Shown piece by piece: positions 45,048-56,707 of a stretch of 64,000 bases of DNA; the first letter of the stretch is position 1; each line of letters starts with the position of its first letter. Source of the DNA: Erodium maritimum. Lineage: Eukaryota; Streptophyta; Magnoliopsida; Geraniales; Geraniaceae. The notes beneath the pieces are model-generated. The model was not told the DNA's origin and did no database searches. It saw only the letters and a program-made list of their open reading frames with translations. The position numbers and the translations under genes were made by a program. Location: assembly GCA_963921825.1 (NCBI GenBank), contig OY997594.1, positions 32,408,956 through 32,472,955 on the forward strand. Reading direction: 5' to 3'.

Positions 45048-46606
45048 TTGATCTACAACAGATAAAATTCAATCAGTAAACTGAATAAATTTTATGAAGA
45101 TCAAGCTTAAACACCAACAATCGATTCTAAACCTTTAGAATCTGAAACCAAGATCCTTGATTCACTCGATTAAGCTGAACTAATGCTCACCACTTAATCG
45201 AGCTATGTAGGTAGGACTCCATCCAATCACATCCAATGTGACTCTTGGCTAGGGTATGTACTTATGTACACGACTTACCCTATCTGTTACCCTAGCTCAA
45301 CCTCAGGCCGAGAATCGTAGTCGGGTCCACCAATTTTCAACTATGGCTCGTCACTATGTAGGTGCTCCGCTAATGCGCACGACACCCACATATGTCGTCC
45401 AAACCTACTACCCCGCTTCCCCATGGATGCTCCGCTAATGCGCACGACACCCATAGGACGGGGAGGTAGTAAGGTGTTGATGATTGGGAGGTATCGGACA
45501 TGACCCGCTTTTACTTGTCCAGTTGTGTTGAAAACTTTGGCACATCCTAGATGCGATGAGCACATCAACTACATTCCAAATGCAATGATGCCTCAAATTA
45601 CATCCAATGTAATTCTTCCTTTGAACCCGTCAACTACATCCAATGCAATGACGGTTCTAAGGGTTCACACACAAGGATTAAAAGTCCAATTTTATCTTTG
45701 CATGTGAGGTGATATGCTCGGTAAATAAAGTTAAGCATGCAATTCTAAAACACATAGAATTAATCATGCATAAACTAAACCAAGCATAAAGCGATAAATG
45801 TGCACATAATAGCCCCCTAAACTAACTCCCACTAGCTTCTTGAGCTCCACCGACTCCAAGCCGATGCCAACACCCGAAAAGCCACCAAATGACCTTTTCG
45901 CCCTTTCTTCGTCTTGAGTAAAATATTACAATTTAATACACGACTCGCAGGTCGGGAATAAATAAATATTACAAACAAGTGGTTCGACGACTACACCTTG
46001 AAAGAATAATTACACGTTAACTCTAACGGCTCGCAGGCCGTGAAAAGCGATAAATAATTAAATCGAGCTCGGGGCTATTATGTACACCATGCCAACATCA
46101 CATCACACATCGTGTTATCAAACAAGCATGTTATCAAACATCATGTGATTTTCCGGTTTTAATTAATAGCCAAGTTTCGAAATTTTTTGATGCTCGGTTT
46201 ATCGAAACCGTTCAAAAATGAAACTTTTGAACATTTGATCTTCGAGTTCGTCATGATGGTTCCAAACTCGTCATAACTAACAAAACGGTTTAGCCTTGGC
46301 ATATCAACCATCCAATGGTCATGCTTGGCCTAGCTCCGTCCAACGGAGCCCCGTTCGGTCCCGGTTTCGGCTCCCCGAGAGTCCCGCTCCCGAGACCCGA
46401 AAAATCAAATTTTTTTTTTCAAAATTTCCAGATTTGAAATAATTTTCAAAATTTCATTTTACATGCATTAAATCCATAAACAATAATTTAAAACATGTTA
46501 TCAAACAATTTAGCAAAACAACATGCCAAAAACGAAACTTTCAAGCAAAACCGAAACTTTGAACACCGTCTTGTGAATCCCGAAGGTAGCACGGCTCTGA
46601 TTCCAC
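45048..46606 (-). other. Copia-A leader and primer-binding site, right arm
   Basis: Mirror of 37639-39194. The primer-binding site at 46592-46605 carries one mismatch. Confidence 0.8.
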
Positions 46607-48294
46607 TGTTGGGTCTCGAGGTAGGGTTGGAGATGAACCAACTCGCAGCGGAAAATCAATGAAAACCAAGAGACAATTAAAACCATGAAACAACTAACAA
46701 AGAATGGATTCACAAGAGAAAAATTCAGCACTAGTTCTTACCAAAACAAGAACACCGGTTAACGAATGATTGGCTTGAGTCTCCAAGACGCCTACGTATC
46801 CACATGGGAATCAAAGCCACGTAGTTCTTCTCTTTGAGGACTCAAGAACACAAAAATGGAGGAGGAAACTAGCCAAACCCGAAATGGCCATGGAAGAGGG
46901 AGAGAAAATGTGTTTCCTATTCTTGTCTTGTGTTTGTTATGTTGAAAAAAGATTACTTAAACATAACAAAACCCATACTTGTCCAACTAAAGGCATGGGA
47001 CAAGTATGGTGTCAAGTAAGGTGTAAATAGGACAAAGTATGGCAAGACAAGATTGGGTTAGGTGGTGAATCACCAACACCTTAATCCTTGTCTTGCTTAC
47101 TTAGTACTAATTAATCAAGACTTGATTAATTAGTTCCATGGGCCTTGGTTGCATGGGCCTTTCATGGGCCTCTTGGAACATGGCCCGTGGCCATTTCCAA
47201 CGAGGTCCCGTGATTCGCTCATCGCCTCCATGCCTTCCATACCGGAAATGTCCAACATTATCCGACGCGATCAATCCCAAGACTCCAAGCCTTGTCTCGA
47301 TCCGTAAAGTCCTATTCACTTACGGGCACATGACCCAAAACCCAGTTTTGGTCATGTCCCGAGACAACTCCCTTTTGGCCATTCTCCATAAATGTGTCAA
47401 TGAGTTTCATCCTCCGGTGTGACCCTTAGGTTTATGCATGTCAATAGATCAACGTAAAATCCCATTTTACTTGATCCTATTTAAGTGGCAACTAACGAGA
47501 CTTTAGTATTGCCTGACACTACATAACGAATCGACCCTGTCGATTCTAACCTTTCCGTCGTCCCTGTCATTATCCTTTTATCTCCGATATCCTGATTGAG
47601 ATAAGGCATAGAGCCGTCATCCTTATTATTCTCAATCACCGTTCCTTGATATGTGAGATGACTGAAGATATGATACCCAGTATCATGTGCATGGCCATGC
47701 TATTCTTCCAGTCACTCTCGATCAAGTGGCCGAGAACCGATATCTTTCTCATACCTTAGTATGAGGGATAAATCCCTTAGCCGTCTTTCGTGTCACTCAT
47801 GTAGCCCGTCCCCAAGCCAATCCTGGCCGTTATGGAAGCCCTGTTACGGACAACGTTAGGCTCAGGTCAAACTCAGTTGTTAACTACATAGCGATCACAA
47901 AGACTCCTTGGTCTAAGGATACATGACAAGCTACAACACTGAATATGTTCATGACTTAATCTATGGCACATATTCAGGGCGGGTCGTCCAATATCATGTC
48001 CCACATGATATCTATGATCAGACTCCGGAATCCCATTCCAATGACTAACAGAACGTAAGCCATAAAGAGCCATCTTTCATACTAGTCGCTTCTAGTGAAG
48101 CTTTGTTGACTAGGGACCCATCGAGTGTGATCTATCTCGATCTATGGTTCTATTCGCATGGTGGGCATAGATCAGAGCACACATCGATATATTACTCCAA
48201 CACATAAGTAATATAAAGCCGCTTTAATTTTATTGCTAACGATGATATATACATTTGGACATTTAGGATTGAACTACGGGCACTAAGACTAACA
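46607..48294 (-). mobile_element. Copia-A 5' LTR, right arm
   Basis: tgttgggtctcgag ... actaaca, 1,688 bases, equal in length to the left LTR. It faces left, so transcription runs leftward into the palindrome. It joins Gypsy-3 LTR sequence at 48294/48295 with shared bases ACA at the join (31306-31310 reads caccacactccg). Confidence 0.96.
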
Positions 48295-50331
48295 CTCCGA
48301 TCCACAAAACTCGTTGTGTCATGTCGGATTTTCCTTCGGTCCAGAGAAGACACATACATCGGGCTACCGGTAATATCCTTAAAGGGACACACAACGTCGT
48401 TAATACTGGAAGCATCACCAAAAGACCTTAGATCATCGGGACCAAATAGAATAAATTTCGAGAATGCTCCCGCAGGACGCATACACTCGGGGTAAAGCCA
48501 TAAGTAACCATAATCTTCCCCGCAGGGCGAACAATCCACCGGCTATGATACTACCCCACACCGGTATTTCCTTCGGTGTAGGTACCATGCCTAACCACGA
48601 ATAATCATCCCCGCATGGTAAACAATTCACCGGCTATGATACTACCCCACACCGGTATTTCCTTCGGTGTAGGTACCATACTGGATCACAAGTCATCGGC
48701 TTAGGTACTACCCCACACCGGCTTCGGTGTAGTTAAGCTAGTTATTCACATCCTACGCATGCATACTAAACACATCCGGTTATTAGTAATTGAAAGACGA
48801 TTATTCTATTTATTCTCATCCTATATGCAATTCTAGGACCTTTCCGATTTTATTAACCTAGTAGGCATACTAAAACATTAAATTACAAGAGGTTTAGCAC
48901 TTTCACTACCTTGTGGTCTTCCTCTAATAAAACTTCTTGCTGTTGACGTCCGAGCTAGTGTCCTCTCCGTCTTCTCACGGGTCCAAGTCCTCTCTTCCTT
49001 CGAGCTCGGTCTCACGGTCTTGGACCACAACAATACCAAAATTAGTAACTCAACGGAGCGTTCCTCAACTTAAATTACAGAACAGTCCTCTAAGAACAGA
49101 AATAAAGCCAAAGGAATGATCTTGGAATCGAATTGGACTCAAAAAGGAAGGGTTTTGGGTTCTGGAGCTCAGGCCCGGAATATGGCCCGTCCCGTATCAC
49201 CTTCCGGCCCGGAATCCGATCCGGAACGCGTCACAGACCGTGCCGGAACCAGGCACGGACCGCGTCACAAACCGGCCCGGTATCAGACACGGACCGCGCG
49301 ACGCACAGGTCCGGAATCAGACACAGACAGTGTGAGGTACCGTGCTGGATTCAAGCCCGTGCCGCGCCGCGTACCGTTCCGGTACCTGGACCGTTCCGTG
49401 CCGCCTGCCGTGGCGGCACATGGCCCGTTCCTGGTCCCGTTCCGTGCCGAACCAGTCCAGAACCTTCCCCTGTCTTCCCCAACTCGGATTCCACGAAAAT
49501 CAGACCAAAACCTCCATTTCCCACTTCTCCCAACTCCAAAATAACCATAAAAAATCTTCAAACCTCAACATCGTCAATGGGTTTCATCAAAACTTCAACC
49601 AACACAATCAAAACAACGTAACTTCACTAAATCTTCTCTAAACAACAACCAAGAGAGCTAGTTCTTCAAGTTCAAGCCAAAACCCACAAAACCCAAACTA
49701 GAAAGTGGATGAAATGAGAAGTTAAGAGCATCCATAACTTTAGTATGGGGAGATGATGAATAAACAAGAGGTTTGGAGATGATTTGGTGAAGGAAAAGCT
49801 TGAAGATGGCTCCTTTCTCTCACTTTCTTCTTCCTCAAGAAAGGTTGTCTCTTCCTCTCTCTCCCTCTAGTGGTACTCGACTGCAACAAGTGAGAATTGG
49901 ATGAAATGTCTCAACGAATTGCCTTAAATGACCTAGGAAGCAAAAAGACCAAAAGCCCCTTTCAAGTTCTATCCACTTAAAGGCCTTAAGAAGGGGTAAA
50001 AGGTCATTTAAGCTTATTTTCTTCTCATCCAAGTCTCTAATGCCATGTGGCATTGTGGGAGCCACTTTCCTTTCATAAAAATCCAGCAGTCCAATTTTAA
50101 TCGGAAAAATTCGATAAAAAGTTCGAGTTTGACCAAAAGTTGACCGTTACAATATTACAGTCAATTTAAAGGAAATGGCCCAACTAAGTTAACCGTGATG
50201 ACGGCTAAGCTTTTTGGGCCCCGGAAAGGTCCCGAATGACTTCCTGAGTCATCAGTTGCTTTTCCGGCCGAAAGTCAAACTTGGCTAGAAATCACCGGTT
50301 CGACCGGGATCGACCGGGGGCGGTTCTTACA
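48295..50331 (-). mobile_element. Gypsy-3 5' LTR, missing its inner end
   Basis: Matches 31310-33556, then adds about 230 bases of U3 ending ccgggggcggttcttaca at 50331, the complement of TGTAAGAACCGCC. The first 512 bases present in the other LTR (30798-31309) are absent here, as are the primer-binding site and gag. Another roughly 440 bases are missing at about 48730 relative to 31720-32170. Confidence 0.88.
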
Positions 50332-50880
50332 GAAGCGCTCTGCTTTCGAGCTCTGACAGGTGAAACTGGCTTTGCAGGGAAGGAGAGAGGCATGCACGGA
50401 TGGAGGCTGCAGACATGCAGGACCCGGTTACTCCGATGATGGAGGAAGTGAAAAGGACTCAATGATAAGGGTTGGGGGAGCCACTGCAAGAAAGCAAAGG
50501 CAAGGAGCCAGACGGGAAACGACCATTGGAGACGATGTGTTTAAAGGAGCGGGAGCAAGAAGGGGGACCTGCTGGGTGCTGCGAGGCTGTGGCAATCAGA
50601 TGGGTGCACCGAATACGCCTGGGACCATCAGAGTAATCCACAATCAGACGAGCAGGACAAGCCAAGACCGATTTAGGGAGGTAAGAGTAGAGGTCGCATT
50701 CTCTTTGTTTGTGAAGAAAACGAAACCAAAACGCTTGCCAGAATTGGTTGGTTTGGAAGGGATGAGTGCTCGACTGACCTTGGCAAACGGAGAGAAGAGA
50801 TCGAATAACTGATCCTCAGATGAACAGACGAGAGGAGTGGGGCTTCAAGGGAGAAGAGAGAGAAGGGATGGGAGGTTTCA
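50332..50880 (-). pseudogene. LINE-2 ORF1 with RRM-type domain
   Basis: Reading the minus strand from about 50820, one frame gives DQLFDLFSPFAKVSRAL, then SGKRFGFVFFTNKENA, followed by a stop (about 50645). The KRFGFVFF segment is an RNP1-like motif of an RNA-recognition domain, as found in ORF1 proteins of one class of plant L1 elements. After the stop the sequence continues (LWITLMVPGVFGAP) in the same style. Gypsy-3 splits the LINE at 50331, and the rest lies at 29711-30797. ORF1 protein binds LINE RNA; this copy is broken and lacks ORF2. Confidence 0.65.
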
Positions 50881-51599
50881 TATTAGACCCTTTCTAATTC
50901 GATATGTTTTGAATATTGTTATTTGTATCCTTTACCTCAAAGACTTGATTCCTCGATAAATTTTATTTGCTGATCAAAGGAAAAAAACGGACAAAAAGGA
51001 CTGTTATTTAAGCTCCTCACTATGCCAGTCTCAACCTTTTTTCACCCTTATGTCCTAACAGAATTTTAAACATACCATTCTCTTACAACTAACAGTCATG
51101 TTCTTTGGTGGAGTATTCTTTGCCCGGAGGACACCACCAAATTCCGCCAAATCCTTGTTACTTGTTTTGAGACTGTTTTCGACTTTTACTCAAAATGTTG
51201 GTCATTTGATAATGGTAAGTTGCAATTTCCCATTAATATATGCACTTCACATGGTCCTCCTCACATTGCACCAGATAAACCGTGCTTTAGACCATGTGCT
51301 TGGTAGAATAAGTAATGTGTAGAAAACTCTTATTAAAGTCTTCCCTCGTAGTCATATTATATACAATTTGTAACAAATAATACCCTTAATCAAGGCAAAT
51401 CACGTGTAATGGTGAGGCTAGTATGTTTAAAATCTCTAACACACAAATTATGATACAGTTGACTCGTCCATGAATATCCCAGCGACCAAACAAAATATTT
51501 CATATATACATGCCATGCTTTATTTCCTTTGAGGAATAGCGTGCCCAACAGAGGTGGACTCGGACTCTTCCTGAGCTCCTAAAGTCCATAGTCATGGGC
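50881..51599. other. AT-rich sequence, no gene seen
   Basis: No ORF above background and no element ends. The left edge may include the LINE-2 5' untranslated region. Confidence 0.5.
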
Positions 51600-53640
51600 A
51601 GAGTGGAACTTGCAACATCAACTATATTTATACCCCCCAAAAAGGAGAGCTAGGGTTACGGTAGCTTTCCTCTCAAAAACCCCTATTGCCTGTTTGCAGC
51701 TGCCGCTTTCGTTCCTCATCTCTTCGTCGGCGATGGTCGTTGGCTTCGACCTAGGTTGTTGTCGGCGAGATTATTTCTCCCCCCTCTTTCTTTTCCTTCC
51801 TTACATTCCCTTTCCTTTTCAACCCCGACTTCGCTTCTGCTCTGCTCGTGTCTCGTGCTTCTGAGCTCTGGTTGCTAGTCTGTGCTCCGGTTTGGTTTCG
51901 TGGGCTCCTGTCTGACCAGAGGTAGAGGGAGGTCCTCAGTAAGCCTGGTTTGGGCTCGCCGGAGTCCTGGGTTTGCTGAGCTTCGTCGGCGAAGCCTGCA
52001 GGGCCGTTTGGTCCAGCGTCCGGCTTCTTTGTCGGAGCTCGTCTCGGCTAGTGGAGGTTCAACGTCGTTTCCCCCGACGCGTGGTTGGGAGTCCTCGGAT
52101 TCTGGCGCGTGGGTCTCCCCCGGAGTTCGGACGATTGTTGTCCGCCCGTGGTGCTGACTGGTGGCAGTCTCGGTTGTGGTGGTTGTCTTACTGGTTGTGC
52201 CATCTTGGTCTCATGGAGCAGCAGGTATGTGTTTGGTTCTGACTTGCCTGTAGTTTTGGCGTTCTTATGGCTCTCGGTGTCGGCGTCTCATTCTTGCCGG
52301 CGCGAGTGGTGCTGGAGTTCGCTAGTGGGTGTGTTCGGGGGTCTCGGATCTGGCCCGTTTCTAGCAGATATGGGGCTTTTTGGGCCTCGCTTGAGCATGA
52401 TGACGCGTGTTTTAGTGGGTAGTCGGGTTCTTCAACGTCTCGTTCTTCTTCGTCTCTACAGAAGTGTTATCAGTTCTATCGTGAGAAGTGTTTCCCACAA
52501 GGTTTCACTGTGGTTTTGGTTAGGGCGGAAGTGCCCGATTTGGGTGCTTCTGTATGGTTGTTGCTCGACCGGTGTTTGTGGCCCTCTTTAAGAATGTGGG
52601 ATTCTTGTGGAGAGGCTAGGTAAAGTGGATGCGTTTTGACACTGAGTTGGTTATGATCTCTGTTTATGGTGTGGGCCATCGGGGTAGCTTCTATTTCGTG
52701 TCACTTGTAGGACTTGGCAACAGATCTGTCGTTGGACGCGCTTCTCCATCATCTTGGGTGTTTGTTGTTGTAGATCTGGTTCGATCCAATGGGTGGCTCG
52801 TTGTGGTGTCTGGTTTGTCACTGCTCTTTGCTTCAAATCTAGTCGTGGGAGGCGTTTCTTCATTCTTCCGGGTGTTGATCTTCGTGCATCTGGTCCTCCG
52901 TCGTGCTGATGGGTGTCGTGTTGTTTTTGTGGAGGTGAGGCTTTTCGTGCGGTGTTGCGCTTCTACGCTGGCTTTGGTGTCAGATTGATCCAGGTTGGGA
53001 TTGGCTCGTGCTCGATATAACTACATGTCTTCTTATTCGGTTCTTCGCTTTGTGTTGGTTGGCGTGGATTTACCGGCTTCGGTTTCGAAACGCTCAGCTC
53101 GAGTTCTAGTCTCGGCTTCCCGAATCTTGATTATTTGATGCTGCCTGTTTAGAGGTCTGAGCTCATTTTCAGTAGAAATACTGGTCCTCCACTTATTGAG
53201 CCTTCTCTCGGTATTGACCGAATTTGGGTTTAGGAGGACTAAGTTCAAGCTCCATTGTCTGCGGGCAGTACTCTATCGAACTAGGTCCATCTCTCGGGTC
53301 ATTGGAGGTGTCTACTTTCATCTTTGGTCGTGGGACGCGCTTCTTCATCTTACCGGGTGTGGATCGTTGCAGAGCTGCTCTACATGCTTCTAGTGATCAG
53401 TTTGGTTCCTCTTGTGCTTAATGGTTGGAAAATTCGGGTTTCAGACCTTTTTTTGTGTGCTTTATGGTAGCAAAATTCGGGTGTTAGACCTTATTTTACT
53501 TGTTTTGCGCTACATGTTTGTCATATTTGGTTATTTAGACATTGTTCGTATGGTTTGCTCTCATGTTGAGATGCTGTGGTTCCTTATATAGAAATGATTT
53601 TTCTTGTATCAAGTTTCTCTCTTATTAGGACCGTCTTGAG
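51600..53640 (+). other. GT-rich unclassified unit with candidate promoter
   Basis: A TATA-like tatatttatac at 51623-51633 is followed by a C/T-rich leader and then about 1.9 kb of GT-rich + strand sequence. ORFs at 51882-52157 and 52085-52591 exist but have low-complexity Gly/Ser/Val/Trp composition and no recognisable domain. Three copies of a roughly 35-base unit, gt(t/g)gga(c/g)gcg(c/t)ttctt/ccatc, occur near 52733, 52847 and 53329, and a 28-base repeat (aaaattcgggt(t/g)t) near 53430 and 53470. It may be a non-coding transcript or the untranslated part of an element; I cannot assign it. Confidence 0.4.
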
Positions 53641-54090
53641 ATTGAGATAACAAACTAGCGCTCGTTTCATTCATAGATCTATAACTAGACCTTCATCATA
53701 ATGTACTTACTCTCATTCTCACTCTTTACTTCAAAAAATGGGTTATTTATAATATGTCTTTACGGATAAAAACAAAACTACATTTATACCCAATGTAGCT
53801 CATGTTAAATAAAGACCCATAACTATTCATTTTGGTCGAGTATGCTTTCGCATAGTCCAAAAACAAAAGTATGCTTCACTCTGTGTTTGAAAGTAAACCT
53901 ATTAATAATCACCATTATTATTAGTACATTGTATTTATGGTCTTTTATTGATATATTGCATGTTATACTAAAAAATATTTTTAAAAAAAAACTTTGATTC
54001 TACTTACATCACTTTCATTAGGTAATCACGGTATGTAACCTATGGAATTCTCTCTCGCTAATCGAGAGTAAACCCTAGTCCTAATCGTCC
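53641..54090. other. AT-rich spacer, no gene seen
   Basis: No ORF or element ends; a poly-A stretch lies near 53981. Confidence 0.5.
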
Positions 54091-55338
54091 AACTATCTGC
54101 AATTACAGTGCTTCTTATCTTTGATTTTGTCGCCGACAGCCTCGAAGACACCACCGCCGCACTCCCTGTCGGTCCTGTCTCGTCGCCCTTGGTGCAGGAT
54201 TCTCTCTCGAAGACCACGTCTTCAATCGTGGAACCGCTGGCCTTAAAACCCCGGCATAGGAGGAAGCCGAAGCAAACCCTAATCGGGTCTCTTTAGTGTT
54301 TCCAGCAACTCTGGCGAGTCCACCGATCCTCCCCCCTCTACGACACTGGTTCCCTTCTCCATGGGTGCCTCCAATCCATCAGGCCCCGGAAAACCATGAT
54401 GAGACCGTCCAGGGAAGTCAAAGATTATTGCTTTTCCCGCAAGCAACTTCGTCCTAGCTCGTCTACCGCCGCCACAGGCCACCGCCTCTCCTCCATCTAC
54501 TCCCTACAACGGGATCGTCTCGCTGGCTCTTCCGTCGCCACCACAGGTCGTCGTCTCTCCTGCATCTTCTACCTGCGTTCCTGCTTCTCGGGTCGATCCA
54601 CTCCCTCCTCTACAACGGGACCCAACGCGTGGGAAAGCGTCGATGGAGGACCTTCCACGAACGGCGGTGGAGGCGTTGGGCTTGGGTCGTTATCTTCCCA
54701 ATCAAGATAGGATCCCGATTATTCCCTCTCTCCGTATTGTTCCGGCTAGCAAGGATCGTGGCAGGAAGGTGTCCCTCTCATTGGATAAACCCCATTTGCC
54801 TCCCGATATGGCCTTCCCGGAGCTGCAAGCTTCCATGGCGGCCCTCTAGGATGGACTCTCGTCTTGCTCCCTCGAGGATGGAGACGAGGTTGAGGTCGTG
54901 GTCCCGTACAGTACTCCCCAGCCAACTCCACGGTCATCGCCCAATAGTAGTGGGGACTAGTGGGTAAGTTGTGGACGTCGAAACCACCCAGAAGGATATA
55001 CTCCTCCGTATCATAACCACCGCGTGGGGGCGAGCTGCAAAAGAACTTGTCGTCAAGGACCTCGGCCCGGGTATTTTTGGCTTCTACTTTCGGACGACGG
55101 AGGCGCGATCATGGGTCCGGGACAATGAGCCGTGGTGCTTCAATGGGCCCCCCTGTACCCGGGACCTGCCAATATTGGATCGCCTGCAATTATGGGTCCA
55201 CACTTAGGGTCTACCGTCTTTGGTCCGGACAAAGGAAACGGGGGAGACGATCGAGGATGCATTATGGGATTCTGTGGAGGTACCCTACGACCAGTGGGGT
55301 ATGTGTTGGGGAGGTACTGTGAGGGGCGCCCATCGAAG
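54091..55338 (+). pseudogene. LINE-3 ORF1 relic, DUF4283-like
   Basis: A 5' part rich in Ser/Pro (54108-54710) leads to MEDLPRTAVEALGLG (54643) and then to a DUF4283-type segment at 54971-55207: KDILLRIITTAWG, LGPGIFGFYFRTTEARSW, WCFNGPP, LQLWVHT. That order is typical of the nucleic-acid-binding N-terminal domain of plant LINE ORF1 proteins. It continues in another frame (VYRLWSGQRKRG), so it is frameshifted. No zinc knuckle or ORF2 follows because a copia LTR fragment cuts it at about 55338. Confidence 0.72.
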
Positions 55339-56237
55339 CACACATCGTCTCTAAAGCCTTCCACATCGAATATATCCAACATTATCCGATGGTATCTTTC
55401 TCAATTCTCCAAGTCTTGTCTCGATTCGTAAGATCCTAATTACTTACGAACACATGACCCAAAATCCTGTTTTGGTCATGTCCCGTGTCAACTTCCTAGC
55501 TTGGCCAATCTCCATCAGTGTGCTATTGAGTTACATCCTCCGGGTTGACCCTCAGGCTTATGCATGACGGTTGATCAACATAAAATCCCATTTCACTTGA
55601 TTCTACATAAGTGGCTACTAACGAGACTTTAATATTGCATGACACTGCATAATGAATCGACTCTTGTCGATTCTAAGGTTTCTATCGTCCCTGTCATTAT
55701 CTTTTCATCTCTAGATATCCTGATTGAGATAAGGCATAGAGCTGTCATCTTTATTATTCTCAATCACTGTTCCTCGACATGTGAGATGACTGAATATACA
55801 ATACCTAATTAATATGCATCGCCATGCTATTATTTCATTCACTCTCGATCGAGTGGCCGAAACAGATATCATCCTTATACCGTAATATGAGGGTTAAATC
55901 CTTTAGCTGTCTTTCTTGTTACTCATGCAGTCCTTCCCTAAGCCAATCCATGTTGTTATAGAAGCCTTGTTAAGGGAAACGTTAGGCTCAAGTCAAACTC
56001 AGTTGTTTACTGCATAGAAATCACTAAGACTCCTTAGTCTATGGATACATGACAAGCCACGACACTGAATATGTTCATGACTTGATCTATGACACATATT
56101 CAGGTCGGGGCGTCCAATATCATATCCCACATGATATCTATGATCAGACTCCGGAATCTCATTCCAATGACTAACAGAACTGAGCCATAAAGAGTCATCT
56201 TTCATACTAGTCGCTTCTAGTAAAACTTTCTTGACTT
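55339..56237 (-). mobile_element. Old copia LTR fragment, Copia-A-like
   Basis: Follows the order of the Copia-A LTR (catgacccaaaatcctgttttggtcatg, ttgagataaggcatagagc, cattccaatgactaacagaac) with many substitutions and both ends missing. It is clearly older than the near-identical Copia-A copies. Confidence 0.85.
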
Positions 56238-56707
56238 CCCAACAACGGTAGTCCCGGGTCTGTGGGTATAGTCCGTAGCCGGACCCTCACACCCCCGCCG
56301 GGTCTTCTCATTCCTTCAATGGAAGTTGTAACGCATCCGTCTGTGGGTCTTGGGCTACCTCCTCGTCCTTAATCTTCGAATAGATCTAACGGGGCTCTAA
56401 TGTGTCACGGGGCCGCGACGTTGCTTTCCCCAACTCAGCATGGGGCAGTCGTAAGTTCAGCCAGGCCAGAGATTGTACATGCTCACGCCGGCGAGGTTGC
56501 ATCATTGGATGCCGATTGGTTGACGAGAAAAAACCCGGGGTGGGTTGCTCGCGAGGGGAATCGGCCGATGGGACGAATCCCGTAGTTGCCAGATCCGGAA
56601 AACCATCCGGTGGGAAAGGGTACGTGGCCTGAACAATGGTAATCAGCGCTACCGGGAGGCCGGGAGACATGGCTGCAGTGGTAGGTGGATGTGGTGTCGC
56701 CGCCGGT
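56238..56707 (-). mobile_element. Partial LINE-4 unit of a different subtype
   Basis: Shares the 5' leader wording (gacaagatcaaccctt...gggttcaaac at 56708-56740) with the array to its right. Its ORF1 start differs (56386-56718, MILSPAATPHPPTT) and its left end is only loosely like the other units (cccgggtctgtgggtata). Confidence 0.55.

Larger units (their letters stand above)
35951..48294. mobile_element. 12.3-kb palindrome of two tail-to-tail Copia-A elements
   Basis: The left arm 35951-41913 and right arm 42328-48294 are near-identical reverse complements (about 5.96 kb each) around a 414-base centre. Each arm is LTR, primer-binding site, leader, damaged gag, protease, integrase and RT, cut inside RT. 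Neither has a 3' LTR. No TSD flanks the pair (left tggat, right ctccg). Differences between arms are few: TAG at 40193 against CAG on the right, one extra T in the right arm near 43969, and scattered substitutions. An assembly error in a region with several Copia-A copies remains possible. Confidence 0.93.

Noticed and set aside
52085..52591. 168-codon ORF in the GT-rich region
   Set aside because: Low-complexity composition from strand bias, overlapping open frames and no recognisable domain.
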